NCBI RefSeq assembly: GCF_000276685.1
Contig: NC_018108.1
Location: forward strand, 868,001-932,000
DNA: 64,000 nucleotides
From: Taylorella equigenitalis ATCC 35865
GTDB taxonomy: Bacteria > Pseudomonadota > Gammaproteobacteria > Burkholderiales > Burkholderiaceae_B
Reading direction: 5' to 3'
Below the pieces are notes generated by a model, which worked only from the letters and a program-made list of their open reading frames with translations, did no database searches and was not told the origin of the DNA. Made by a program: the position numbers and the translations under genes. Positions 50,095 through 61,919 of the stretch are shown in pieces (positions within the stretch are counted from its first letter, which is position 1; each line of letters opens with the position of its first letter).

Positions 50095-50870
50095 CCCTAA
50101 CTGTTGCCAGCTGGAATGTAAATTCTCTTAACGTCAGGCTTGATCAAGTTTTAGATTGGTTAAGAGAGTTTGATGTAGATTTATTATGCCTACAAGAGTT
50201 AAAGATGGAATCTCAAAAGATAGACTCCTCTCTTTTTGAGTCTATAGGTTATGGTATCTATGCTTTGGGACAAAAGACATATAACGGGGTAGCTCTAATT
50301 TCAAAACATCCTATAACCGATTTAGTAGAAAATTTACCCAACTATGAGGACCCACAAAAAAGACTTTTAGCTGGAACACTAAGTATAGATAAAAAACAAG
50401 TTCGGATAGTTAATGTATATTGCCCTAATGGTAGTGATTTAGAAAGCCCAAAATTTTCATACAAAATGGAGTGGTTTTCTGCACTTAGAACTTATATTGA
50501 AGACCAGTTAAATACAAATGAAAATTTAATACTGACTGGTGACTTTAATATTGCCCCAAAAGATGAAGATATCCATCCAAAATATCTTGGACCTATATTG
50601 ATTTCACCACAAGAAAGAGCACATTTTGAAGCATTGTTAGATTTAGGTTTAGTTGATACTTTTAGGCTTTTTGAACAAGAGCAAAATTCTTTTAGTTGGT
50701 GGGATTATAGGCAATTTGGCTTTAAAAGAAATGCTGGGCTTAGAATCGACCATATACTTGCAAGTAGTTCTCTAGGTAAAAAATGCTATAAAAGCTGGAT
50801 AGATAAAAAACAAAGGGCACATGAACGCCCTTCTGATCATGCACCCGTTTTAGCAGAATTTAAGTTATAA
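50088..50870 (+). CDS. xthA: Exodeoxyribonuclease III
   Basis: AP endonuclease/3'-5' exonuclease of the EEP fold, 260 residues. Catalytic and metal residues are visible in ASWNVNSLNVR (Asn), CLQELKME (Glu), TGDFNIAP (Asp, Asn) and the terminal RPSDHAPVLAEF (Asp-His). ATG at 50088 overlaps the sigma/anti-sigma gene by 7 bases. It is tail-to-tail with the lipoprotein gene, 8 bases apart. Confidence 0.95.
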   Translation: MVTLTVASWNVNSLNVRLDQVLDWLREFDVDLLCLQELKMESQKIDSSLFESIGYGIYALGQKTYNGVALISKHPITDLVENLPNYEDPQKRLLAGTLSIDKKQVRIVNVYCPNGSDLESPKFSYKMEWFSALRTYIEDQLNTNENLILTGDFNIAPKDEDIHPKYLGPILISPQERAHFEALLDLGLVDTFRLFEQEQNSFSWWDYRQFGFKRNAGLRIDHILASSSLGKKCYKSWIDKKQRAHERPSDHAPVLAEFKL

Positions 50871-50878
50871 GTTCTACT

Positions 50879-51550
50879 TTAATCCCCATCAAGAATACGA
50901 CGCTCTAAAGTTTGAGCTGCACTAGCACTTTTCATTGGAATAGCTATAGAGCCGTTTGAAATCATCTGGTCTATAGGGAAAATAGCGACCAACTTTTGTT
51001 TCATAGTAGCAATATAAAATTTACCGATATTATTTGCACTGTGGCGACTCAATTTGCGAGCACCTTCATCATTAAGTTGAAGTTTTACATGCGGTCTATT
51101 GAATTGGTCTACAACTGCAAGTGCATCTTGTAAGTCGTTATACACAATGGTTTGTCGAGGATCTACATAAACAGTTGTATTGCCCTGTTGAACAGGTGTG
51201 AAACCCTGAACAGGCTCAGTGGAACCTACATAAATTACGAAAGTAGAAGACGATTTAGCAGGAGGGGCTTGAGTAATTGGAGTAAACGACTGACCTGCTT
51301 GTGGGAATTGTGGAACAGCTGTACCTTGACCTTGTGGTAAGTTTTGAATGTTAGCCGCAGGGATATTATTATTTGGTACAAATGATGATTGCATCTGATC
51401 AGCACTTGGTACTTGTACTTGTGGAGCATTTGGTACTTGTACTTGTGGAGCATTTGGTACTTGTGGTTTCTCCTCACCAAGAAAATTGTCTATAGATTCA
51501 CAACCAGAAAGGAGTACAGCAAGGGACACAAAACAACTTTTATAGTTCAT
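50879..51550 (-). CDS. Lipoprotein with a SecD P1-head-like domain
   Basis: 223 residues from ATG at 51550 (RBS AGAGGA); the frame runs back to 51565. The lipoprotein signal ends LLSGCES. Then comes a Pro/Gln/Val-rich linker (about 25-100) with an 8-residue tandem repeat. The last part (about 105-223) resembles the P1 head of SecD: VKLQLNDEGARKLSRHSANN, then IGKFYIATMKQKLVAIFPID and a closing region with SAAQTLERRIL. No SecD transmembrane part is present. Function unknown; a periplasmic lipid-anchored accessory is the simplest reading. Convergent with xthA. Confidence 0.75.
   Translation of the reverse strand: MNYKSCFVSLAVLLSGCESIDNFLGEEKPQVPNAPQVQVPNAPQVQVPSADQMQSSFVPNNNIPAANIQNLPQGQGTAVPQFPQAGQSFTPITQAPPAKSSSTFVIYVGSTEPVQGFTPVQQGNTTVYVDPRQTIVYNDLQDALAVVDQFNRPHVKLQLNDEGARKLSRHSANNIGKFYIATMKQKLVAIFPIDQMISNGSIAIPMKSASAAQTLERRILDGD
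51406..51466. repeat. 24-bp in-frame tandem repeat in the lipoprotein linker
   Basis: Two perfect copies of a 24-base unit (51406-51429 and 51430-51453) plus a partial third with a 6-base deletion (from 51454). On the coding strand it encodes V-Q-V-P-N-A-P-Q. The unit is a multiple of three, so copy-number change would lengthen or shorten the linker without breaking the frame. Confidence 0.9.
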
Positions 51551-51627
51551 AAAATCCTCTTTCAAAATGGGGGTTCAGTTTATTTTAAGTGTAAAACTAA
51601 TTATTTCAATAAAGTTTAAATTGTTTA

Positions 51628-51648
51628 TTTTGTAATTTGATTACAAAA
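51628..51648. promoter_or_regulatory. Perfect AT-rich palindrome, possible operator
   Basis: TTTTGTAAT (51628-51636), 3-base centre TTG, ATTACAAAA (51640-51648). It spans the stop codon of the pseudouridine synthase gene and lies 78 bases upstream of the lipoprotein ATG on the same strand. No T-tract follows on the minus strand, so an operator is as likely as a hairpin. No regulator can be named. Confidence 0.35.
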
Positions 51649-52366
51649 ACCTTTCAAATGGCTTGAGATATCTCCACTTTCCTGTAGGTAAGTCAGCCAA
51701 GGTCACATTACCCATACGAACTCTTTTTAAACCTATTACTTTCAATCCAACTAACTCACACATACGTCGGATTTGCCTCTTTTTCCCTTCCCATAGAATA
51801 AATCTGAGCTGATCATCGTTAATCCACTCCACTTCTGCATCTCTTAGAGGTTGACCGTCAAGGCTTAATCCATGATTTAATAATTGAAGCCCTCTTTCGC
51901 TAAGTTTCCCTTCAACCCTGACTATATACTCTTTTTCAACTTCAGAGTCTTCTCCTATAAGTTGTTTGGCAATGCTTCCGTCCTGAGTCATCACAAGTAA
52001 TCCCTGCGATTCAATATCGAGCCGCCCAGCAGTAGCTAACCCTTTTAGATGAGATTCAGAAAATTCATTATGAACCCTATCGTACTGGTTGGCTTTTGTA
52101 ATAAGTGATAGAGCCGACTTATAGTTTTTTTCAGGTTGAGAAGAAACATATCCAACAGGTTTATTAAGGATTATCGTTACCTGTTTTGATTTGCTCTCTA
52201 GTGCTTTTTTATCTAAAGTTAATTTTGCGTTTGGTAAGACCTTGGTTCCTAGGGATACAACATTACCATCAGCTTTTACCCACCCTCTTTCTATAAATAC
52301 ATCTGCCTCACGACGAGAGCATATCCCCTGTTCACTTAAAAGTTTTGAAACTCTTACCTTTTCCAT
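51641..52366 (-). CDS. 23S rRNA pseudouridine synthase (RluF-like)
   Basis: RsuA/RluB/E/F-family enzyme of 241 residues. N-terminal S4 RNA-binding domain with [20 protein letters not shown], catalytic domain with [17 protein letters not shown] carrying the nucleophile Asp, and C-terminal [16 protein letters not shown] and [17 protein letters not shown], which look most like RluF. ATG at 52366 is preferred; the frame extends to 52450 inside glnB. It starts 1 base after the glnB stop, so the two are probably coupled. Confidence 0.88.
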   Translation of the reverse strand: MEKVRVSKLLSEQGICSRREADVFIERGWVKADGNVVSLGTKVLPNAKLTLDKKALESKSKQVTIILNKPVGYVSSQPEKNYKSALSLITKANQYDRVHNEFSESHLKGLATAGRLDIESQGLLVMTQDGSIAKQLIGEDSEVEKEYIVRVEGKLSERGLQLLNHGLSLDGQPLRDAEVEWINDDQLRFILWEGKKRQIRRMCELVGLKVIGLKRVRMGNVTLADLPTGKWRYLKPFERFL

Positions 52367-52367
52367 A

Positions 52368-54345
<1,978 letters not shown>

Positions 54346-54355
54346 TACTTAATCC

Positions 54356-54386
54356 TTGTAATTTATTTGGTTCTCACAATTATAAT
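54356..54386 (+). promoter_or_regulatory. Candidate argH promoter
   Basis: A perfect TATAAT at 54381-54386, 28 bases upstream of the argH ATG, with TTGTAA (54356-54361) as a possible -35. The spacer of 19 bases is long, so the -35 is uncertain. The element lies in the 68-base gap between divergent nadE and argH. Confidence 0.35.
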
Positions 54387-54413
54387 GATAGTTTTAACTT
54401 CAAGGTAAAGCTT

Positions 54414-55820
54414 ATGAACGATAGTACAGAAAACCAATTCGACAAAAAAAATAAAGCTTGGTCTGCACGATTTTCAGAGCCTATGTCTGAACTAGTAAAA
54501 AGGTATACTGCCTCTGTATTTTTTGAACAAAGGCTTGCACCTTTTGATATTCAAGGCTCCTTGGCTCATGCTGAAATGTTAGCTTCTGTGGGAGTTATAA
54601 GTAAAAAAGATTTTGAAGATATTACTAAAGGTCTAAACCAAATTTCCTCTGAAATAAAAGAAGGGCATTTTTCCTGGTCTTTGGATTTAGAAGATGTACA
54701 CCTAAATATTGAAAAACGTCTAGTTGAACTTATAGGAGATGCAGGAAAAAGGCTACATACAGGCAGATCTCGAAACGACCAAGTAGCCACTGATATTAGA
54801 TTATGGCTTAGGGCTGAAATTGATATTGCCACAGAATTACTAAAAAAATTACGAAAAACTCTTTCCGAATTGGCAATAAAATTTAGTGAGGTTATTTTGC
54901 CAGGATTTACACATCTACAAGTAGCACAGCCTGTAAGTTTTGGACATCACATGCTTGCATATGCTGAGATGTTCGGAAGAGATTTAGACCGTCTGAAAGA
55001 CTGTAGAAAGCGTACAAATACTTTGCCTTTGGGGGCGGCCGCATTGGCAGGTACTAGCTATCCATTGGATAGACAGAAGGTCGCTTCTCTACTTGGTTTT
55101 GAGGATATAACTCATAATTCACTGGATTCAGTTTCTGACCGCGATTTTGCTATTGAATTTTGTGCAGCATCAAGTATATGTATGATGCATATTTCACGAC
55201 TTTCTGAAGAGCTTGTTTTATGGATGAGCCAGCAGTTTAGTTTCATAGCATTGCCAGATAGGTTTTGTACTGGAAGCTCTATCATGCCTCAAAAGAAAAA
55301 TCCAGATGTTCCTGAGTTAGCTAGAGGTAAAACTGGGCGAGTTTATGGGGATTTATTATCTCTTCTAACACTTATGAAAGCCCAACCTCTAGCATATAAC
55401 AAAGACAATCAAGAAGACAAAGAAGCTCTTTTTGATGCGGCCGACACACTTAGAGACACCTTAACTATATTTATAGACATGCTGTCAGGATTAGAAGTTA
55501 ACGAAAAAAATATGAATGTAGCTGCATTTAAGGGGTTTGCTACTGCTACGGACTTAGCAGATTATCTTGTAAAAAAAGGTGTGCCTTTTAGAGATGCACA
55601 CGAAGTTGTAGCAAAAGCTGTAAAGGATTGCGAATCTCATGAAAAGGATATTTCCGAGTTAAGCCTAAATGAATTGAAAAATTTGAATACTTTAATTGAG
55701 CAGGATGTTTTTGATGTTCTTACACTTGAAGGATCCGTCAATTCAAGACAGTCACTTGGTGGTACAGCTATAGAAAATGTAGTTAAGGAAGCTAATTTAA
55801 TATTAAATGATGAGCGATAA
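54414..55820 (+). CDS. argH: Argininosuccinate lyase
   Basis: Last step of arginine synthesis, splitting argininosuccinate to arginine and fumarate. 468 residues of the fumarase/aspartase superfamily: [35 protein letters not shown] and the signature loop [16 protein letters not shown] with the catalytic Ser. RBS AAGG precedes the ATG. Its 3' end overlaps the convergent glycosyltransferase gene by 29 bases. No other arg gene is in the window. Confidence 0.96.
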   Translation: MNDSTENQFDKKNKAWSARFSEPMSELVKRYTASVFFEQRLAPFDIQGSLAHAEMLASVGVISKKDFEDITKGLNQISSEIKEGHFSWSLDLEDVHLNIEKRLVELIGDAGKRLHTGRSRNDQVATDIRLWLRAEIDIATELLKKLRKTLSELAIKFSEVILPGFTHLQVAQPVSFGHHMLAYAEMFGRDLDRLKDCRKRTNTLPLGAAALAGTSYPLDRQKVASLLGFEDITHNSLDSVSDRDFAIEFCAASSICMMHISRLSEELVLWMSQQFSFIALPDRFCTGSSIMPQKKNPDVPELARGKTGRVYGDLLSLLTLMKAQPLAYNKDNQEDKEALFDAADTLRDTLTIFIDMLSGLEVNEKNMNVAAFKGFATATDLADYLVKKGVPFRDAHEVVAKAVKDCESHEKDISELSLNELKNLNTLIEQDVFDVLTLEGSVNSRQSLGGTAIENVVKEANLILNDER

Positions 55821-56838
55821 ACTTTTGTATTTCTATATAACTCTCGTCAATATTTAATTTTGAAAAATCATTCCCCTGCTCTGAACTTAAGGATATGGAT
55901 AGTCTATTAGGTTCAGAGCTACAAACAGTCCATCTCAAAGCGTTACTAGATTTAAAATTCGGGAAAAAACCTATGTTTGGAATATTCAATAACCCTGCAA
56001 TATGTAGTGGTCCTGTAGAACCAGCTATAAAAACTGATGTGGTTGAAATAATATGGACAAAATCAACCAATCCATAATTACTTTCATATATAAAAACTTT
56101 ATCTAAATATTTTTTATCTAAATAAGTTACAACATCAGCTGCTTTAAAGCCCTCATTTGGACCAGTTGTAAGCACAAGTTGCACATCGAAATCGCTTAAT
56201 ATATTTTGAATTAACTTTGCAATATGTGAAGGTGGCAATGTTCCAGCAGTACCACCAGTCGTCACATGAACAAATATCCAAGGTTTTTCTGAATTTAATC
56301 CAAGTCTCTCTAAAACAATTTCTTTATAATTTTTTTGTAAAACTAGATATGGGGGCTCTATATTTTGTATATCGCTAACACCAACACATCCAAGAAAATA
56401 TCGTGCTAAATCAAGATTATATTCATATTCAGGCTTTAAATTATAAGATCTTTTTTGTCGGAGTCTATGGTTATGAAATATCTGAAATAGCTTTGTAGCA
56501 GGTGCGAATCTGTGAGGGATTTTAAGTTTATTTACTAGTTTTGTATTATGCCATGTTGAATAAAAACATATAGAAGAGTCAAATTTGTGTGCTTTTAAAA
56601 TTTTATAAAACTTTTTTGATTGTTCTGGTGTGACTTTGGGATTTATGTGCCTGCCATCCAGACTAATATCCACTATAACCTCATCGATATAAGGACAAAT
56701 AGAAGCCAGTGGGGCTACATAATCTGAAACCAATGCGGTAATTCTAAGATTTGACAATGAAGATTTGAGTAGTTTTAGTGCAGGCCATATAAGTGCAAAA
56801 TCACCTATCTTATCGTTCCTAATTACAAGCAAGTTCAT
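55792..56838 (-). CDS. Glycosyltransferase family 9 (heptosyltransferase-like)
   Basis: 348-residue GT-B fold protein of the ADP-heptose:LPS heptosyltransferase family. N-terminal [20 protein letters not shown] and C-terminal [18 protein letters not shown] with the nucleotide-sugar-binding GPLHIA are hallmarks. Probably acts on LPS core or a related glycan at the inner membrane. It starts 2 bases after the recX stop on the same strand, so it may be carried on recA-recX transcripts. A motif copy lies at 56232-56240. Confidence 0.85.
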   Translation of the reverse strand: MNLLVIRNDKIGDFALIWPALKLLKSSLSNLRITALVSDYVAPLASICPYIDEVIVDISLDGRHINPKVTPEQSKKFYKILKAHKFDSSICFYSTWHNTKLVNKLKIPHRFAPATKLFQIFHNHRLRQKRSYNLKPEYEYNLDLARYFLGCVGVSDIQNIEPPYLVLQKNYKEIVLERLGLNSEKPWIFVHVTTGGTAGTLPPSHIAKLIQNILSDFDVQLVLTTGPNEGFKAADVVTYLDKKYLDKVFIYESNYGLVDFVHIISTTSVFIAGSTGPLHIAGLLNIPNIGFFPNFKSSNALRWTVCSSEPNRLSISLSSEQGNDFSKLNIDESYIEIQKFIAHHLILN

Positions 56839-56840
56839 AA

Positions 56841-57269
56841 TTAATCTATTACTTTCCTAATAATTTCCGAGGTAAAGCCACGTGATAGTAAAAATCTATA
56901 CTGTTTTGATTTGGTTTTAATGTCAGAAGATTTCTCTCCCTTGAATTTACTCATCCATATAGATTTTGCTAACTCATACTCATCTATATCAAAATATCTA
57001 TCAAAGTTAGTTAGTATATCTTCACTTAGCTTATGCTCTTTAAGAGCTTGCTTAATTTTAGATTTGCCCCACTTACTTGCGTGTGTACGAATAAAAAACT
57101 CTAAGAATCTAAGGTCTGATTGCAAATCAACCTTTTGTAAATAAGATATAGTTTCTTCAATTTCGTCCTGATTATCGGTATATCTTGAAAGTTTTGAGGT
57201 CAGCTCAAATGCAGAATGCTCTCTTCTATATAAAAGCGAGATGGCCCTGTGCTTTAAATTTACTTCCAA
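56841..57269 (-). CDS. recX: RecX, RecA regulator
   Basis: 142-residue helical protein that limits RecA filaments. The pattern AISLLYRREHSAFELTSKL and HASKWGKSKIKQALKEH matches RecX tandem three-helix repeats. The start is TTG at 57269, two bases after the recA stop; no ATG fits. recA-recX is the standard pair. Confidence 0.9.
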   Translation of the reverse strand: MEVNLKHRAISLLYRREHSAFELTSKLSRYTDNQDEIEETISYLQKVDLQSDLRFLEFFIRTHASKWGKSKIKQALKEHKLSEDILTNFDRYFDIDEYELAKSIWMSKFKGEKSSDIKTKSKQYRFLLSRGFTSEIIRKVID

Positions 57270-57271
57270 AA

Positions 57272-58342
57272 TTAATCGTCCATACCAGCAATTTCATCAT
57301 CCGAATCTGAGTGTGACATATCTGTAAAGATATCAGAGCCACCAACCCCCATGGCTTCTCTAATTTTGCCTTCGATTTCCTGAGCAAGTTCAGGATTGGA
57401 TTTTAGATACTCCCTAACGTTATCTTTTCCTTGTCCAATTTTATTTCCGTTATATGAAAACCAAGAGCCTGCTTTATCGACTATGCCTGCTTTAACGCCC
57501 AAGTCGATAATTTCACCTTCACGCGATATACCTGTTCCGTACATAATGTCAAATTCAACCTGCTTAAATGGAGGGGCAACCTTATTTTTAACTACTTTTA
57601 CCCTAGTTTCGTTACCGATAACTTCATCTCCTTTTTTAATAGAGCCTATACGACGGATATCTAAACGTACAGATGTGTAAAACTTAAGTGCATTACCCCC
57701 TGTGGTGGTTTCAGGACTACCAAACATAACCCCAATCTTCATGCGAATTTGGTTAATAAAGATAACAGTGCAATTAGTCCTTTTTATGGAAGCCGTAAGT
57801 TTTCTAAGAGCCTGACTCATAAGTCTAGCCTGCAACCCGGGAAGGCTATCACCCATATCACCTTCCAATTCAGCTTTAGGTACTAGTGCCGCAACTGAGT
57901 CCACTACAATCAAGTCAATAGAGCCAGATCTAACCAAAGCATCGGTAATCTCTAAGGCCTGCTCACCCGAGTCTGGCTGTGAAATCAACAATTCATCTAA
58001 ATTTACTCCAAGCTTAGCTGCATACTGAACGTCTAATGCATGCTCTGCATCTATAAAGGCACAAGTTCCGCCTAATTTCTGCATCTCTGCAATCGCTTGC
58101 AGTGTCAGGGTGGTCTTACCAGATGATTCTGGCCCAAAAATTTCAATTACACGACCACGAGGCAAACCACCAACACCAAGTGCAATATCTAGACTTAGAG
58201 ATCCTGTTGAGAAAACTTGAATATCATGCTCTACTTCACTATCTCCGTAACGCATGATAGAACCCTTACCGAATTGCTTTTCAATTTGAGCTAAGGCTGC
58301 AGTAAGAGCTTTTGCTTTCTCCTTATTATTTTTATCTTCCAT
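57272..58342 (-). CDS. recA: RecA recombinase
   Basis: 356 residues. Walker [14 protein letters not shown] near residue 70, [19 protein letters not shown] as Walker B/L1 region, [20 protein letters not shown] as L2, and an acidic C-terminal tail. It forms filaments on single-stranded DNA and triggers LexA self-cleavage. Its promoter carries a perfect LexA operator (58389-58408). Divergent from rdgC. Confidence 0.98.
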   Translation of the reverse strand: MEDKNNKEKAKALTAALAQIEKQFGKGSIMRYGDSEVEHDIQVFSTGSLSLDIALGVGGLPRGRVIEIFGPESSGKTTLTLQAIAEMQKLGGTCAFIDAEHALDVQYAAKLGVNLDELLISQPDSGEQALEITDALVRSGSIDLIVVDSVAALVPKAELEGDMGDSLPGLQARLMSQALRKLTASIKRTNCTVIFINQIRMKIGVMFGSPETTTGGNALKFYTSVRLDIRRIGSIKKGDEVIGNETRVKVVKNKVAPPFKQVEFDIMYGTGISREGEIIDLGVKAGIVDKAGSWFSYNGNKIGQGKDNVREYLKSNPELAQEIEGKIREAMGVGGSDIFTDMSHSDSDDEIAGMDD

Positions 58343-58372
58343 AATTCCGACTCCTTATTTGTAGTTAGAAAT

Positions 58373-58408
58373 ATTATGCCATTAAAAATACTGTATGTCC
58401 ATACAGTA
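58373..58408 (-). promoter_or_regulatory. recA promoter with LexA operator
   Basis: On the minus strand: -35 TGGACA (58396-58401), 17-base spacer, -10 CATAAT (58373-58378), each 5 of 6 to consensus. The LexA box TACTGTATGTCCATACAGTA (58389-58408) is a perfect palindrome of the CTGT-N8-ACAG type, covering the -35 and the start of the spacer, so LexA binding would block RNA polymerase. It lies 47 bases from recA and 50 from the divergent rdgC start, so it might also affect rdgC. Confidence 0.88.
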
Positions 58409-58457
58409 GATTTTTTAAACTACAATAAAGGGAAAATTTTATGGCAATTTAACAATA

Positions 58458-59360
58458 ATGATATTTAAAAATCTAAAACTATTTAATTTAAATCCTGATT
58501 GGTCCGTAAGTGCATTAAAACTACATGAAATGCTTAAAACTTATACATTTGAAGAGGGTAATTTTATTGATTCTGGCATGGCAAATGTAGGTTGGACCAA
58601 AATTCACGAAGAATATGAATCCGAACACGATTTGGTTTTGGAAGTTGGACATCACTTAATAACAAAATTCAAATACGAAAAAAAATTATTGCCAACCTCA
58701 GTTATAAACCAATTTACTAAGGAGAAAGCTTTAGAACTTGAGGAAGAACAAGGGTTTAAACCATCTAAAAAGAAACTAAAAGAGATAAAAGAATTTGTCA
58801 CAGATCAACTGCGCCCTAAGGCTTTTAGTATTTTCAAAGAGGTATGGGTAGTTTTTGATATAGAAAATTCTATATTTTGGATGGACACAACATCTAACTC
58901 ATTGGCTGATGATATTGTCACCCTAATGTCCAAGTGTCTAAGCCCATTGCCACTTACAAACTTTCAGACTGCTATATCACCAACAAGTGCTATGACTACT
59001 TGGATTGTCGAAGGGGCACCTAGTCCATTTTCCACAGAACAAGACACAGAGCTTAAGGGAATTCTTGATAGCAAAATTTCTGTGAGATATGCAAATTACA
59101 ACCCAGATATAACTGAAATTAGAAATCACTTAAATAGCGGAAAAATTTGTACAAAATTATCCCTTAACTGGAACGATAAAATTGTTTTCACTCTTAATGA
59201 TGCACTAGACATAAAAAAAATTACTGCACTTAATTTAGCGGAAGATATTGAAAAATCTGACGATAAGTTTGAAGTGTTTTTGAGTGAAATCTCGCTTATG
59301 GCATCTGAACTTTCAAGTATGATTATGGATTTGTCTGAAGTATTAAATAAAGCAGACTAG
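58458..59360 (+). CDS. rdgC: RdgC recombination-associated protein
   Basis: DNA-binding ring protein that competes with RecA. 300 residues; alignable to E. coli RdgC from memory along most of its length: FKNLKLFNLN start, MANVGWTKIHEE, KKLLPTSVINQ, LRPKAFSIFKEVWVVFDIEN, HLNSGKICTKLSLNWNDKI. It is divergent from recA across 115 bases that contain the LexA operator. A TACAAT at 58421-58426 could be its -10. A motif copy lies at 58945-58953. Confidence 0.9.
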   Translation: MIFKNLKLFNLNPDWSVSALKLHEMLKTYTFEEGNFIDSGMANVGWTKIHEEYESEHDLVLEVGHHLITKFKYEKKLLPTSVINQFTKEKALELEEEQGFKPSKKKLKEIKEFVTDQLRPKAFSIFKEVWVVFDIENSIFWMDTTSNSLADDIVTLMSKCLSPLPLTNFQTAISPTSAMTTWIVEGAPSPFSTEQDTELKGILDSKISVRYANYNPDITEIRNHLNSGKICTKLSLNWNDKIVFTLNDALDIKKITALNLAEDIEKSDDKFEVFLSEISLMASELSSMIMDLSEVLNKAD

Positions 59361-59362
59361 GT

Positions 59363-59842
59363 ATGAAGCTTAGAAAAGATTCAAAGAACGCTATATTAAT
59401 CATAATTTTTCTAGTCACAGGTCTTGAATTTTATTTATCAGGACCTGATGAAACCCCTGAGCCCCAACCAATCCAAACGCATGTAAGCACAGATAAAAAT
59501 ATTAATAGCGTAACTAGGGATTCTTTGACTAATGTCACGGAGACATTTGTGCTATCTGAAAATGGGTACAATTTTGAGGGGTTTATCAAAGGGATAAGCT
59601 ATTCAAGTTTTAGTTTCTTTATGGAACTAAACGAAACCATTCAAATAGATCTTGAGGCACATAAAGACTTGGAGATGATGTTATATGGTACAAAGACCTA
59701 CTCTTTAAAAACCAAAGACAAGTTTGTCGCACCCGAACCAGGGATATATGAACTAAGGATATTCTTTAAACCTAATATTGAATTTAATTTATCTCCAAAT
59801 AGAAGTGAAAGCTTCAAACTAAAAATCAAAAAACTAAAGTGA
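59363..59842 (+). CDS. Hypothetical membrane-anchored protein
   Basis: Not recognised. 159 residues with a basic start, a hydrophobic segment (about 11-26, anchor or uncleaved signal) and a beta-rich periplasmic part (about 55-159) with [20 protein letters not shown] and a closing [10 protein letters not shown], reminiscent of a small all-beta domain. It follows rdgC after 2 bases, so the two are probably co-transcribed. It overlaps the uvrB 3' end by 9 bases tail to tail. Confidence 0.7.
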   Translation: MKLRKDSKNAILIIIFLVTGLEFYLSGPDETPEPQPIQTHVSTDKNINSVTRDSLTNVTETFVLSENGYNFEGFIKGISYSSFSFFMELNETIQIDLEAHKDLEMMLYGTKTYSLKTKDKFVAPEPGIYELRIFFKPNIEFNLSPNRSESFKLKIKKLK

Positions 59843-61846
59843 TAAAAATTTTTCCTTCAATTTAGAAAGTTGATCTCTAGCCTTTGCCGCTTCCTCAAAC
59901 TCAAGATTTTTAGCATGTTCAAGCATTTGTTTTTCTAATTTTTTAATTTCTGAGCTTAACCTTTTCTCATCTTTAAGAAGATCAGACATATCTATAGTTT
60001 CTTGCATATCTTCTAACGAGTCATGGAGTACTCCGTCGATAATATCCTTAACAGCTTTTTTAACAGTTTTAGGTGTGATGCCATGGGCTTTGTTATAGGC
60101 CATTTGTTTTTCACGTCTTCTTTCAGTTTCATCAATAGCCTTTTTCATCGAATCGGTAATCTTATCGGCATATAGAATTGCACTACCATTTATATTTCTC
60201 GCAGCTCGTCCAATAGTTTGAATTAAACTTCTCTCTGAACGTAAAAATCCCTCTTTGTCTGCATCAAGTATTGCCACCAATGAAACTTCAGGGATATCTA
60301 AACCTTCACGAAGCAAATTAATCCCAACTAACACATCAAATACACCTAGCCTCAAGTCTCTGATTATCTCAACTCGCTCAACAGTATCAATATCACTATG
60401 CAAATACCTAACTCGTAAAAAGTTTTCGGAGAGGTATTCCGTTAAGTCCTCAGCCATACGCTTAGTAAGAGTAGTAACAAGCACCCGCTCCCCTTTAGCT
60501 ATTCTAAGTTTAGCTTCGCCTAGAAGATCATCAACCTGTGTCAATGCAGGTCTTATTTCAACTGTAGGATCCACAAGACCAGTGGGCCTTACAACTTGTT
60601 CAACAATATTATCTGATCTTTCAAGTTCGTATTCAGCTGGTGTAGCAGACACAAAAATTGACTGCTTCATACGAGCCTCAAACTCTTCCATCTTCAAGGG
60701 CCTATTATCCAAAGCAGATGGCAATCTAAATCCAAATTGAACTAATGTTGCTTTTCTTGAATGGTCACCTCTATACATCCCCCTTAACTGCCCCATCATT
60801 ACATGACTTTCGTCAAAAAACATCAATGCATCTTTAGGCAAATAATCAATCAATGTGGGCGGTGGGTCACCTGGTTTAGCTCCTGATAAATGCCTTGAAT
60901 AATTCTCGATACCCTTACAAAAGCCCAATTCGTGTAACATCTCTAAGTCAAATCTTGTCCTTTGTTCAATTCTTTGTGCGTAGACCAGCTCTCCCCTATC
61001 TAAAAACTCTTTAACCCGTTGCTTCAATTCCTCCTTAATTGTCTCAATTGCCCTTAAAACAGTACTTCTTGGAGTTACGTATAAGGAACTTGGATACAAT
61101 GTAAATCTAATAATATCTTGACGTATCCTGCCAGTTAGAGGGTCAAATAATTCAAGTTTTTCAAGTTCGTCATCAAACAAAGTTACCCTTAAAGCAAGCT
61201 CTGGACTTTCTGACGGAAAGATATCAATAATATCTCCACGGACTCTAAAATGGCCACGTGCAAACTCCATATCGTTTCTCTCATACTGCATAGAAACTAA
61301 TCGTTCTAAAATGGATTCACGTGAAATTTTGTCCCCAGTCCTTAAAATCAAGACCATGGCTTGGTAATCACTAGCATCCCCAATACCATATATGGTTGAT
61401 ACTGTACCTACAATGATGGTATCTCTTCTTTCTAAAAGACTTTTAGTAGCCGACAGCCTCATCTGTTCTATATGATCATTAATATTTGAGTCCTTTTCTA
61501 TGAATAAATCTCTACTGGGAACATAGGCTTCTGGCTGATAATAATCATAATAAGATACAAAATATTCAACCGCATTTTTAGGAAAAAATTCCCGCATCTC
61601 TGCATATAGCTGAGCTGCAAGAGTTTTATTGTGTGCAAGAATTAGAGCTGGTCTGCCTAGTTGAGCAATAACATTTGCCATAGTGAAGGTTTTACCGCTA
61701 CCAGTCACACCTATGAGAGTCTGGTTCATAAGACCATCCTGCACCCCTTCTACCAGACTTTTTATTGCTGAAGGCTGATCTCCAGATGGTTCCCATGATT
61801 GATAAAGCAAAAATGGACTGTTTGGATACTGTATGATTTCCGTCAT
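59834..61846 (-). CDS. uvrB: UvrB, excinuclease ABC subunit B
   Basis: Damage-verification helicase-like subunit of nucleotide excision repair, 670 residues. Walker [14 protein letters not shown] (about 46-58), the beta-hairpin region [29 protein letters not shown]-type motif II region ([20 protein letters not shown]), [20 protein letters not shown] and a C-terminal UVR motif ([18 protein letters not shown]) that binds UvrC. Start ATG at 61846. Its leader contains a CATTGCCAC motif (61851-61859). No LexA box was found. Confidence 0.97.
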   Translation of the reverse strand: MTEIIQYPNSPFLLYQSWEPSGDQPSAIKSLVEGVQDGLMNQTLIGVTGSGKTFTMANVIAQLGRPALILAHNKTLAAQLYAEMREFFPKNAVEYFVSYYDYYQPEAYVPSRDLFIEKDSNINDHIEQMRLSATKSLLERRDTIIVGTVSTIYGIGDASDYQAMVLILRTGDKISRESILERLVSMQYERNDMEFARGHFRVRGDIIDIFPSESPELALRVTLFDDELEKLELFDPLTGRIRQDIIRFTLYPSSLYVTPRSTVLRAIETIKEELKQRVKEFLDRGELVYAQRIEQRTRFDLEMLHELGFCKGIENYSRHLSGAKPGDPPPTLIDYLPKDALMFFDESHVMMGQLRGMYRGDHSRKATLVQFGFRLPSALDNRPLKMEEFEARMKQSIFVSATPAEYELERSDNIVEQVVRPTGLVDPTVEIRPALTQVDDLLGEAKLRIAKGERVLVTTLTKRMAEDLTEYLSENFLRVRYLHSDIDTVERVEIIRDLRLGVFDVLVGINLLREGLDIPEVSLVAILDADKEGFLRSERSLIQTIGRAARNINGSAILYADKITDSMKKAIDETERRREKQMAYNKAHGITPKTVKKAVKDIIDGVLHDSLEDMQETIDMSDLLKDEKRLSSEIKKLEKQMLEHAKNLEFEEAAKARDQLSKLKEKFLSL

Positions 61847-61880
61847 TTAAGTGGCAATGCTTAAGGAAAATAAACTTTTT

Positions 61881-61908
61881 ATTTTATACTTATAAGTCAA
61901 TTTGTTAA
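61881..61908 (-). promoter_or_regulatory. Candidate uvrB promoter
   Basis: On the minus strand: -35 TTAACA (61903-61908), 16-base spacer, -10 TAAAAT (61881-61886), each 5 of 6 to consensus. It lies 34 bases before the uvrB ATG. No CTGT-N8-ACAG palindrome overlaps it, unlike recA and lexA. Confidence 0.45.
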
Positions 61909-61919
61909 ACAGTATAAAA

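Noticed and set aside
51406-51466. CRISPR-like repeat
   Set aside because: The units are directly adjacent with no spacers and are in-frame coding sequence of a lipoprotein linker.
60255-60740. 161-codon plus-strand open frame opposite uvrB, and similar long antisense frames opposite fabZ (5632-5949), the RND genes (43492-43857) and others
   Set aside because: They lie wholly inside strongly conserved genes, have Ser/Ile-rich composition typical of reverse-frame readings, no credible RBS and no recognisable domains.
61861-61919. A LexA box upstream of uvrB
   Set aside because: No CTGT-N8-ACAG-like palindrome is present; only scattered TATA-rich half-matches.
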